10,587 nt of DNA from JBHGAV01 sp041946685 (GTDB lineage: Bacteria > Acidobacteriota > Terriglobia > Bryobacterales > Bryobacteraceae). This document shows, one piece after another, positions 1-7,130 of the stretch (positions are counted from its first letter, which is position 1; each line of letters begins with the position of its first letter). The stretch is from contig JBHGAV010000093.1 of the NCBI GenBank assembly GCA_041946685.1, positions 1-10,587 of the forward strand, in the 5' to 3' direction. Under the pieces are notes generated by a model. It did not search any database. It was not told where the DNA came from and saw only the letters and a program-made list of their open reading frames with translations. The position numbers and the translations under genes were made by a program.

Positions 1-588
1 CAACAGGAAGACGAGCGCCATCACGAGCACGAACGCGCCCGGAAACGGACTGCGCGACTCGGGCCTGTGCGCGCTCCGCGGCAACGGCGCATCGATGTTG
101 ACCCCTTTTTCTTGCGCGATGCGGGAGCCGATGACGTTCAGAGCTTCCGTGACGGCCTCGCCATACCGGGACTCGCGCAGGGCGGGCCGCATGGCGCGCA
201 GGACCTCTCCGGCGGTGCCGTCCGGAATCACCGGCTCCAGGCCGTAGCCCACCTCCAGCCGCATCCGCCGGTCCCGGGTGACGAGCAGCAGAAGGACACC
301 TTCGTCCTTCCCCTTCTTCCCGATCCCCCATTTGCGGTAGATGTCGCTGGCGACGTCCTCGATGGGCTCTCCGGCCAGCGTTGGTATCGTAATGACGGCG
401 ATCTGCGCACCCGTCAGAGCCTCGACGCGCGTAGCGTACTGCTCGAGCGCGGCGCGAGAGCCCGCGTCGATCACCCGGGCGAAGTCGCTGATGTAGCCTT
501 CCGGCTGGAGGGAGGTGAAATCCACCGCCGCGGCCGCGGCGGCCAGGCACAGCAGCGCGCACAACGCTCCGGCGATCCTGCGCATCAT
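1..588 (-). CDS. TPM-domain (YgcG-like) secreted/membrane protein, 3' part missing
   Basis: Reading from an ATG at 588 gives 196 residues that stay open to the left edge, so the C-terminus lies outside the window. The N-terminus is a signal peptide: MMRR followed by a hydrophobic Ala/Leu/Cys stretch to about residue 21. Residues about 24-160 match the TPM domain (TLP18.3/Psb32/MOLO-1 family). Visible family features are the start PEGYISDFARVID, the strand TGAQIAVITIPTL, the helix EDVASDIYRKWGIGKKGKDEG, the strand GVLLLLVTRDRRMRLEVGYG and then EPVIPD. A hydrophobic stretch begins near residue 184 (PGAFVLVMALVFLL) and is probably a transmembrane anchor. In the family such anchors are often followed by a Gly/Ser-rich tail. 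TPM proteins act outside the cytoplasm and some have phosphatase activity, but the role here is unknown. A second ATG at 585 is equally possible. A TAGG lies about 7 bases before the first. The gene follows the M16 peptidase by 35 bases and is probably co-transcribed with it. Confidence 0.85.
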   Translation of the reverse strand, partial: MMRRIAGALCALLCLAAAAAAVDFTSLQPEGYISDFARVIDAGSRAALEQYATRVEALTGAQIAVITIPTLAGEPIEDVASDIYRKWGIGKKGKDEGVLLLLVTRDRRMRLEVGYGLEPVIPDGTAGEVLRAMRPALRESRYGEAVTEALNVIGSRIAQEKGVNIDAPLPRSAHRPESRSPFPGAFVLVMALVFLL

Positions 589-623
589 CAGAAACCTACA
601 GTGTACCCCGGGGCGCAGGCCGG

Positions 624-1928
624 TCAGCAGACCAGGTCTTCGCGCGAAATGCGGACATCTTCGAGGTTGCCCACGACCGACAGAGCCACGTTGCGCGAAT
701 GGAAGAACGCCTGCGCCGCCTGCTGAATGTCGCTGGAAGTGACCTGCTCGATGCTCTCAGCCATCTCGTCCAACGTGAAAAAGCGGCTGAAGTAGAGATG
801 CTGTCTGGCGAGGTTCCCCATCCGGCTTGAGGTTGACTCCAGGCCCAGGAAGAGAGAGCCCTTCAGGTTGTCCTTGGCGCGGCGGAGCTCCTCTTCCGGC
901 ACCGGCTCGTCTTTCAGCCGCCGGAATTCATCCAGGACCAGACCGACGACCTCGCGGGCCGACTCGCGGCTTGTCCCGGCATACACCGAAACGCAGCCCG
1001 TATCGCGAAACGCCGAGATCTCGGAGAAAACGGCATAGGCCAACCCGCGCTTCTCCCGGATATTCTGGAACAGGCGGCTGCTCATGCCCCCACCCAGGAG
1101 CGTGTTCAGCACGCTGGCCGCGTACCGCTTCTCGTGCGGAATCGGGTAGCACGGGAAGCCGAGGCACAGGTGCACCTGCTCCAGCGATTTCTTGTGACGC
1201 AGGCAGAGCCGCGCGTGCGTGGAAGGCGCAGAACTAGCGGGAACGCTCCCGTTCGGGGGCAGGGCCTCAAACCGCTCCTGCGCCAGGGCGAGCAGCCTTT
1301 CGTGTTCCAGGTTGCCGGCCGCCGTGATCACGATGTTGCTGGGGACATAGAACTTGCGATAGTGATTCTCGATAGTGTCCCGCGTGAACCGCTTGACGGT
1401 CTCGCGCGTCCCGAGGATGGGCTTGCCGAGCGGATGATCTCTCCAGAAGTTGTTCGAGAACAACTCGTGGACAAGGTACTCGGGGTTGTCGGCCTCCATC
1501 TTGAGCTCTTCGAGCACGACGCCCTTCTCCTTCTCGATGTCCTCCTCCTTGAACAGGGGGTGGAGCACCAGATCCGAGAGAATGTCGAACACGGCCGGCA
1601 GGTGCTCATCCAGAACCTTGGCGTTGAAGCTGACCATCTCCTTGGCGGTGAAGGCGTCCAGGTTGCCGCCGATCGAATCCACCGAGCGGGCGATGTCCTC
1701 GGCCGAGCGCGCAGTCGTGCCCTTGAAGACCATGTGCTCGATGAAATGGGAGATGCCGTTCTCCTCCCCCGTCTCCTGGCGGGAACCCGTGCCCATCCAA
1801 ACCCCCACGGCGACCGAGCGGACGTGAGGTATCGTCTCCGTTATCACACGGATGCCGTTGGAGAGGGTCGAGCCCGAGACATCGCGGCCCGTCGGTCTTT
1901 CGGTTGGCATGGCCAGGGGGGACAACAC
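624..1928 (-). CDS. M16 family zinc metallopeptidase (insulinase/PqqL/MPP-beta type)
   Basis: The product is about 434 residues, the usual length for a single-chain bacterial M16 peptidase. The inverted zinc motif HxxEH is present as HFIEH near residues 61-65. The third zinc ligand, a Glu, lies about 76 residues later in VVLEELKMEADNPE, which is the spacing expected for the family. The second M16 domain carries the Arg/Tyr substrate-holding segment LFQNIREKRGLAYAV near residue 288. The protein should therefore be an active peptidase that degrades or processes short unfolded peptides. No signal peptide is seen, so a cytoplasmic place is likeliest, though some relatives are exported. The start is uncertain. 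The GTG at 1928 is followed by an ATG at 1910 (MPTERP), and neither has a well-spaced Shine-Dalgarno; an AAAGG abuts the GTG directly. The gene is divergent from rlmN across 43 bases and is followed by the TPM gene. Confidence 0.93.
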   Translation of the reverse strand: MLSPLAMPTERPTGRDVSGSTLSNGIRVITETIPHVRSVAVGVWMGTGSRQETGEENGISHFIEHMVFKGTTARSAEDIARSVDSIGGNLDAFTAKEMVSFNAKVLDEHLPAVFDILSDLVLHPLFKEEDIEKEKGVVLEELKMEADNPEYLVHELFSNNFWRDHPLGKPILGTRETVKRFTRDTIENHYRKFYVPSNIVITAAGNLEHERLLALAQERFEALPPNGSVPASSAPSTHARLCLRHKKSLEQVHLCLGFPCYPIPHEKRYAASVLNTLLGGGMSSRLFQNIREKRGLAYAVFSEISAFRDTGCVSVYAGTSRESAREVVGLVLDEFRRLKDEPVPEEELRRAKDNLKGSLFLGLESTSSRMGNLARQHLYFSRFFTLDEMAESIEQVTSSDIQQAAQAFFHSRNVALSVVGNLEDVRISREDLVC

Positions 1929-1934
1929 CCTTTA

Positions 1935-1940
1935 GTTCTA
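1935..1940 (-). promoter_or_regulatory. Possible -10 element for the M16 peptidase gene
   Basis: On the minus strand the hexamer reads TAGAAC, matching TATAAT at 4 of 6 positions. Six bases separate it from the GTG at 1928, so a standard start site would fall on the first base of that codon (a leaderless message). No good -35 is visible. The call rests on placement and on the fact that the promoter must lie in or very near this 43-base gap. Confidence 0.25.
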
Positions 1941-1956
1941 TTCTCTCACAGCCGGG

Positions 1957-1965
1957 TGCTAGACT
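1957..1965 (+). promoter_or_regulatory. Possible extended -10 element for rlmN
   Basis: The sequence TGCTAGACT fits an extended -10 (TG, one base, then a hexamer matching TATAAT at 4 of 6). Six bases lie between the hexamer and the rlmN ATG at 1972, so transcription would begin on the A of the start codon. The -35 region is poor. No Shine-Dalgarno precedes rlmN, which is consistent with leaderless translation but does not prove it. Confidence 0.3.
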
Positions 1966-1971
1966 GAGAAC

Positions 1972-3012
1972 ATGGCGGAAGTCCTTTTAGGACTGGAACT
2001 TACGGAGATGCTCGCGGCGCTCGGCGACCAGCCCGCCTACCGCGCCCGGCAGGTCTATGAAGCCGTCTACCGCCGCAAGATCAGGGAGCTTTCCGGAGTA
2101 ACCACCCTGCCCGCTTCGCTCCGCGCCGAGTTGGCTGCGCGCCAGCGGGTCGGGATGCCGGAGGTGGACAGGCGCTACGAGTCGCTGGACGGCACGCGCC
2201 GCTACCTGCTGAAACTGGCCGACGGCCGGAGGGTGGAGACGGTCTTGATGCCGGAGCAAGCCCGGGACACCATCTGCATCTCGACGCAGATCGGGTGCCC
2301 GGTAGACTGCAAGTTCTGTCTGACCGCGCTGATGGGCTTCGAGCGGAACCTCACGGCGGGCGAGATCGTCGGGCAGGTGCTCGTGGTGGCGGGCGACAAC
2401 GGCCTCCAGCCCGAGGACCGCCGGGTCAACGTGGTGATGATGGGCATGGGTGAGCCGCTGCTGAACCTCTCCGGCGTGATCAAGGCGACCCGGCTTCTCA
2501 CCGACGAGGCCGGCGTAGGACTGTCGCCGCACCGGATTACGCTCTCAACCTCGGGCATTATTCCTAAGATGGAAGAGCTTGGGCGCGAGCCGGTGCGGCC
2601 GAGACTCGCCATCTCGCTGAATGCCTCGACCGAGGAGCAGCGACGCGAGTTGATGCCGATCACCCGCAAGTACAGTCTCAAGGACCTACTGGAGGCTTGC
2701 CGGGCCTATCCGCTGCGGCCTTGGGAGAGGTTGACCTTCGAGTACGTGCTGCTGAAGAACGTCAACGACAGTGACGCGGATGCGCGGAGGGTGGTGCGGC
2801 TTCTATCGTGCTTGAAGTGCAAGCTGAACCTGATCGCGCTGAATCCCGGACCGGGCATCCCGTTTGAAGGCCCGGAGCCGGAGCGCGTAACGTCGTTTCA
2901 GGCGATTGTCCGAAGGAGCCTGCCGTGTTTCATCCGAAAGCCGCGCGGCCGCGACATCTTCGCCGCCTGCGGTCAGTTGCGGAGGATGTCGCTACAGTCG
3001 GGTGGGGCTTAA
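1972..3012 (+). CDS. rlmN: Dual-specificity RNA methyltransferase RlmN (23S rRNA A2503 / tRNA A37 C2-methylation)
   Basis: The product is 346 residues, typical for this cytoplasmic radical-SAM enzyme. It puts a methyl group on C2 of A2503 in 23S rRNA and of A37 in some tRNAs. The iron-sulfur cluster motif CxxxCxxC is present as C109-P-V-D-C113-K-F-C116. The two catalytic cysteines of the family are also present: C102 lies seven residues before the first cluster cysteine, as C118 does in E. coli, and C333 in AACGQL matches E. coli C355, the methyl carrier. The SAM-binding GEP segment is GMGEPLLN near residue 158. The N-terminus LLGLEL followed by AYRARQVYEAVYRR matches the usual RlmN accessory domain, which supports the ATG at 1972. 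It is the only plus-strand gene. Its last 21 bases overlap the convergent epimerase gene. Confidence 0.97.
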   Translation: MAEVLLGLELTEMLAALGDQPAYRARQVYEAVYRRKIRELSGVTTLPASLRAELAARQRVGMPEVDRRYESLDGTRRYLLKLADGRRVETVLMPEQARDTICISTQIGCPVDCKFCLTALMGFERNLTAGEIVGQVLVVAGDNGLQPEDRRVNVVMMGMGEPLLNLSGVIKATRLLTDEAGVGLSPHRITLSTSGIIPKMEELGREPVRPRLAISLNASTEEQRRELMPITRKYSLKDLLEACRAYPLRPWERLTFEYVLLKNVNDSDADARRVVRLLSCLKCKLNLIALNPGPGIPFEGPEPERVTSFQAIVRRSLPCFIRKPRGRDIFAACGQLRRMSLQSGGA

Positions 3013-4059
3013 GCCCAATCCCGGCCGGTCCGGCAGGATCAGCTTGCCCTTGTCGACCTGCACGCCGGCGTACGGGTCGTTGGCGATCAGCAGGTTGCCG
3101 TCCAGGTCCGCGTAGTCGACCAGCGGCGACAGGTGCGCGGCGGCGGTGACTCCGATGGAACTCTCGATCATGCAGCCTAGCATGGTCTTTAGCCCCAGGG
3201 ACTTGGCCATCTCGATCATGCGCAGGGCTTCTTGAATGCCGCCGCACTTCATGAGCTTGATGTTCACGCCGTCAAAGGAGTCCGCCAGCCTGGGGATATC
3301 GGCCGGGTGCAGGCAGGCTTCATCGGCAATGACCGGGATGTGAACCCTCGAACGCATCCAGCGCGTCTCCTCCAGCATCGAGGCCGGCATCGGCTGCTCC
3401 ACGAACTCCACCCCCTGCGACTCCAGCCAGTTGATCTTGCGGACGGCCTCCTCCTTGTCCTTCCAGCCTTCGTTGGCATCCACCCGCAGCGGCTTGTTCG
3501 TGACGCTGCGAACGGCCGCGATGGTCTCTTCGTCCGTCGCCAGGCCGACCTTGATCTTAAGAATCGGGAAGGGCTCGGCCTCCTTTACCTTCTGGCGCGT
3601 GGTCTCGGGCGTGTCGATCCCGATCGAGAACGTCGTCAGCGGCGTGTCGCGCGGGTCCAGGCCCAGGTACCGGTATAGCGGCACATCCAGCTTCTGCGTC
3701 ACCCAATCCATGAGCGCGATGTCTATCGCGGCCTTCGCCGCGTACTCGCCCTTCACCTGCCGGAAGACCTCGCGCATGAGCTTGGAGAACTGCCACGGGT
3801 CGGCGGACTTGAGCAGCGGCGCCAACGATTCGACCGTCCGCCGGGCCGAGGCGGCGTCCTCCTGATAGCGGACGATGGGGGCGGCCTCGCCCAGGCCCGT
3901 GACGCCGTCGCGGGTGTACTTGAGGTGGAGGTTGTCGCGGTACTCGCTGGAAGACATCACGGTCGTCCACGTATGCCTCAAGCGAAGCCGGACGATATCG
4001 GCGCCAATGTCGGGTACGGCGGCTGCGACCATCATTCCAAGCCAGTCGCGGCGCTTCAC
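2992..4059 (-). CDS. Dipeptide epimerase (enolase superfamily; L-Ala-D/L-Glu epimerase-like), possibly exported
   Basis: The product is 355 residues from a GTG at 4059. All catalytic positions of the dipeptide epimerase branch are visible: the acid/base lysines K168 and K170 (ILKIKVG), metal ligands D194 (RVDAN), E221 (FVEQPMP) and D246 (IADEA), the opposing lysine K268 (NIKLMKCGG) and the DxD pair D318/D320 (YADLDGN). The spacing follows Bacillus subtilis YkfB closely. The expected reaction is epimerisation of L-Ala-D-Glu to L-Ala-L-Glu in murein peptide recycling, but the exact dipeptide cannot be read from sequence. An upstream in-frame ATG at 4095 would add 12 residues inside the NlpC/P60 gene. 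The GTG is preferred because GGAGG sits five bases before it and it makes a GTGA overlap with that gene's stop. The N-terminus KRRDWLGMMVAAAVP resembles a short Tat signal just before the first enolase strand (IVRLRLRH). Genes of this family normally encode cytoplasmic enzymes. Confidence 0.92.
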   Translation of the reverse strand: MKRRDWLGMMVAAAVPDIGADIVRLRLRHTWTTVMSSSEYRDNLHLKYTRDGVTGLGEAAPIVRYQEDAASARRTVESLAPLLKSADPWQFSKLMREVFRQVKGEYAAKAAIDIALMDWVTQKLDVPLYRYLGLDPRDTPLTTFSIGIDTPETTRQKVKEAEPFPILKIKVGLATDEETIAAVRSVTNKPLRVDANEGWKDKEEAVRKINWLESQGVEFVEQPMPASMLEETRWMRSRVHIPVIADEACLHPADIPRLADSFDGVNIKLMKCGGIQEALRMIEMAKSLGLKTMLGCMIESSIGVTAAAHLSPLVDYADLDGNLLIANDPYAGVQVDKGKLILPDRPGLGLSPTRL

Positions 4060-4871
4060 TTCAGCCTCCGGCAGCCCACCAGCAGGCTCGACCAATGCGA
4101 ATCGTCAATCCGGCTAATTTGTACGACGGGCCGGAGCCACGTCGTCGCGTTAATGAACTCGCCGTCTCCGATGTACATCCCCGTATGGGTGATCTTCTCA
4201 GGAGAGGGCCCGAAAAAGACCAGATCCCCCGGCTTCAGTTCGCTCCTGTCGACGGCCTGGAAGCCCTCCCAGCGCATCTGCGGGCCGGCATCCCTGGGGA
4301 TCGTCACCCCCCGGCGGCGAAGGAGCATCTGCGTGAATCCGGAGCAGTCGTATCCGAAGCTTGACGTGCCGCCCCACAGGTATGGCAGGCCGAGAAAGCG
4401 CCTCGCTAGCGCGACCGTGCCCGGGACATCCAGTGGAGGCGGATCGAAGGCGGCATCTCCCCGCTGAATCCATGCCGTCCGGCCGTCGGGCAACCGGACC
4501 TCGATCCAACGACGGTCTTCGCCCGGAGGTTCCGCGACGACCTCCAGCCGCGCCTCGAAGGGCACAGTCATCAGCGGCGCCCGCCTGGTAACGTCGGCTT
4601 CCGGGTAGAGATTGGCAAACAGGCTATCTACGATCGCGATCCGGCCCCGGGGCGCGCCGCTGCCAGTGGCCAGATGAGTTGAGGCTACCCAACCCGTGTA
4701 TTCATCCTGAGTGCGGATTTTCATCCAGCCCGCCCTGCGTTCCAGGACCTCCACCCGGCTGCCCAGGATGGCTTGCGATACGACATCGGCCTTCTCGCTG
4801 GGCGATGAGTGCATGTTTACCACCGGCCGGCTGACGACCGCAAGCAACGCCATCGCCGCGAGGGAGGCCAT
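4056..4871 (-). CDS. NlpC/P60 peptidase with two SH3b-like domains (YkfC-like gamma-D-glutamyl endopeptidase)
   Basis: The product is 271 residues. A short hydrophobic N-terminus (MASLAAMALLAVVS) may be a signal peptide, although it lacks a clear positive n-region. Residues about 16-68 look like a bacterial SH3 domain (VVNMHSSPSEKADVV through GWVAS) and about 78-140 like a second one. The NlpC/P60 catalytic domain spans about 150-271. The nucleophile is C176 in FGYDCSGFTQ, the base is H229 in ITHTGMYIG, and the third polar position is N241 (EFINATT) where many relatives have His. The layout and the PRDA segment resemble Bacillus YkfC, which cuts between D-Glu and the diamino acid of murein tripeptides with a free L-Ala. 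The epimerase next door supports that reading. The gene starts 5 bases after the thioredoxin-like gene and its TGA overlaps the epimerase GTG. Only a weak AAGAAG lies upstream of the ATG. Confidence 0.9.
   Translation of the reverse strand: MASLAAMALLAVVSRPVVNMHSSPSEKADVVSQAILGSRVEVLERRAGWMKIRTQDEYTGWVASTHLATGSGAPRGRIAIVDSLFANLYPEADVTRRAPLMTVPFEARLEVVAEPPGEDRRWIEVRLPDGRTAWIQRGDAAFDPPPLDVPGTVALARRFLGLPYLWGGTSSFGYDCSGFTQMLLRRRGVTIPRDAGPQMRWEGFQAVDRSELKPGDLVFFGPSPEKITHTGMYIGDGEFINATTWLRPVVQISRIDDSHWSSLLVGCRRLK
4065..4069 (-). promoter_or_regulatory. Shine-Dalgarno deciding the epimerase start
   Basis: GGAGG on the minus strand lies five bases before the GTG at 4059 and inside the end of the NlpC/P60 gene. 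It is one of the clearest ribosome binding sites in the window. It favours the GTG over the ATG at 4095. Confidence 0.7.
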
Positions 4872-4876
4872 GCGGG

Positions 4877-5401
4877 CTACTTCTTGGCGGGTTTTGCCGC
4901 CAGCAGCTTGTCCAGGATTGGGAACAAGCCTTCGCCTTCGAAGATGCCCCGCGATGCGAGGTCGTAGCCGTAGTCGTCGACAATCCAGCCATCGGCGTCG
5001 ATGATGAAAAAGTGCGGCAGGTCCACGGCCGGGTTCTGCGGCGAGGCCTTGAAGTAGGAAATCGCCATCTGGCCGCAGTCAAACAGGATTGGCGTCGAAG
5101 GTTTCACTTCGGCAAGATACCTGCTCACGGTTTCCGCCGTGTCGGGCGGATTGACAACCGAGAAGATCGCCACCCGGTCGCCGTACTTGGCTTTGGCCCG
5201 ATCGAGGATCTTGGAGAAGGTCCGGCAGTGCGGGCACTTGGTCTGCATGATCTCGACCAGAACGATCTTGCCCCGGTAGTCGTAGAGGTCGTGCTGCTGC
5301 CCCTTGGTGTCCATTAAGGAGAAGCCCGGGGCCCGGCGATTCGAGAGCGGACCGGCGGCCAGCATCACGGAAGCGGCACAGAGAGCCAACAAGTAGCGCA
5401 T
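4877..5401 (-). CDS. Exported thioredoxin-like protein (TlpA/AhpC-TSA family) with CPHC active site
   Basis: The product is 174 residues from the ATG at 5401. It begins with a signal peptide (MRYLLALCAASVMLAAG), so it should act outside the cytoplasm or be membrane-tethered; there is no lipobox cysteine. The thioredoxin fold shows the TlpA-style opening APGFSLMDTKGQ, the strand KIVLVEIMQT, the redox pair C56-P-H-C59 and the cis-proline segment VDLPHFFIID near residue 129. Such proteins reduce or exchange disulfides in extracytoplasmic partners. The partner here is not known, but the next gene encodes a cysteine peptidase. A GTG at 5410 in the same frame would overlap the mtnA stop as GTGA and add three residues. 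The ATG is preferred because TAGGG lies about 8 bases before it, while the GTG has no spaced ribosome binding site. Confidence 0.88.
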   Translation of the reverse strand: MRYLLALCAASVMLAAGPLSNRRAPGFSLMDTKGQQHDLYDYRGKIVLVEIMQTKCPHCRTFSKILDRAKAKYGDRVAIFSVVNPPDTAETVSRYLAEVKPSTPILFDCGQMAISYFKASPQNPAVDLPHFFIIDADGWIVDDYGYDLASRGIFEGEGLFPILDKLLAAKPAKK

Positions 5402-5406
5402 AACCC

Positions 5407-6413
<1,007 letters not shown>

Positions 6414-6420
<7 letters not shown>

Positions 6421-7130
6421 TTGGCTGGAAGGTCCTTTCCCGAGAACAGCAACGCAAGGAAGAAAGTGGCATTGTAGCTCGCATGCATGACCGCGGCGGC
6501 GGCGCTGGAACCGGTCCGATGGCGCATCCAACCGAAAGCCGAGCCGGCGATGGTCACCAGCAGGATGTGGCGCCAGGACCAGGCGTACTCGGGTCCGTGC
6601 AACACGGCGAACGGCAGAGCCGTCAGCAGGATGCCAAGCGCCGGGCCCATCGAGCGCACCAGCAGCGGCTGAAAGAAACCCCGGAAGGCGAGTTCTTCGC
6701 ACGCCGGTCCGATGGTCGCCGCCGCGACCCCGACCAGCACCAGCGAGAGGCGGTCGCTCAGGAGCCGCTTCATGGGTGAATCGAGGTCGGGCGTGCGCAA
6801 CAGCCCACCGAGGATCGCCACGGCCAGGGCCACCGCCACCCCGGCTGCCAGCCGCTCCACAAGACGCTCGCGGAAACGCACCCAGCCGAGGGATGCCCAC
6901 AGCGGCCGGCCGTACCTCATCCGCAAGAGGCCGTAAAGAAACGCGAACCAGAACGCATAGGCCACAAACTGCGCCGCCAGAAGCTCGGGGGCCTTGCCGG
7001 CGCCATGCAGGGACAGCCCGCCGAACAGCGCGCGCATCAGCAGGCCTCCGGCAAAGAGCGACGGCGCAAACGCCAGCGCAAACAGCAGCAGGTCGAGATA
7101 GTCCCAGAACGGGCTCTCGGGCTCGTTCAT
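6414..7130 (-). CDS. CPBP-family intramembrane metalloprotease homologue (CAAX protease/bacteriocin-processing, Abi)
   Basis: The product is 238 residues with several hydrophobic segments (about 15-35, 50-70, 92-112, 128-143, 163-178, 188-200 and 212-229), so it is an integral membrane protein. The three conserved motifs of the family are intact: EExxxR as E145-E146-L-A-F-R150, FxxxH as F174-A-V-L-H178, and HxxxN as H216-A-S-Y-N220. This predicts an active glutamate/metal-type intramembrane peptidase related to Rce1. Bacterial substrates are mostly unknown. The ATG at 7130 overlaps the previous gene's stop as ATGA and has GGGGA three bases before it. No bacteriocin or prenylated partner is evident nearby, so a substrate cannot be named. 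Confidence 0.9.

Noticed and set aside
528..545. GC-palindrome-like run of CCG/GCC repeats
   Set aside because: It encodes the alanine run of the TPM protein signal peptide, and codon bias explains it. I see no separate regulatory structure.
1134..1967. 277-residue plus-strand open frame
   Set aside because: Antisense to the M16 peptidase, whose zinc motif and second domain are intact. The antisense product has no family features.
6421..6900. Upstream extension of mtnA to give a 497-residue protein
   Set aside because: The added 160 residues are the CPBP gene read in another frame and are Arg/Gly-rich without motifs. The ATG at 6420 gives the normal MtnA length and N-terminus.
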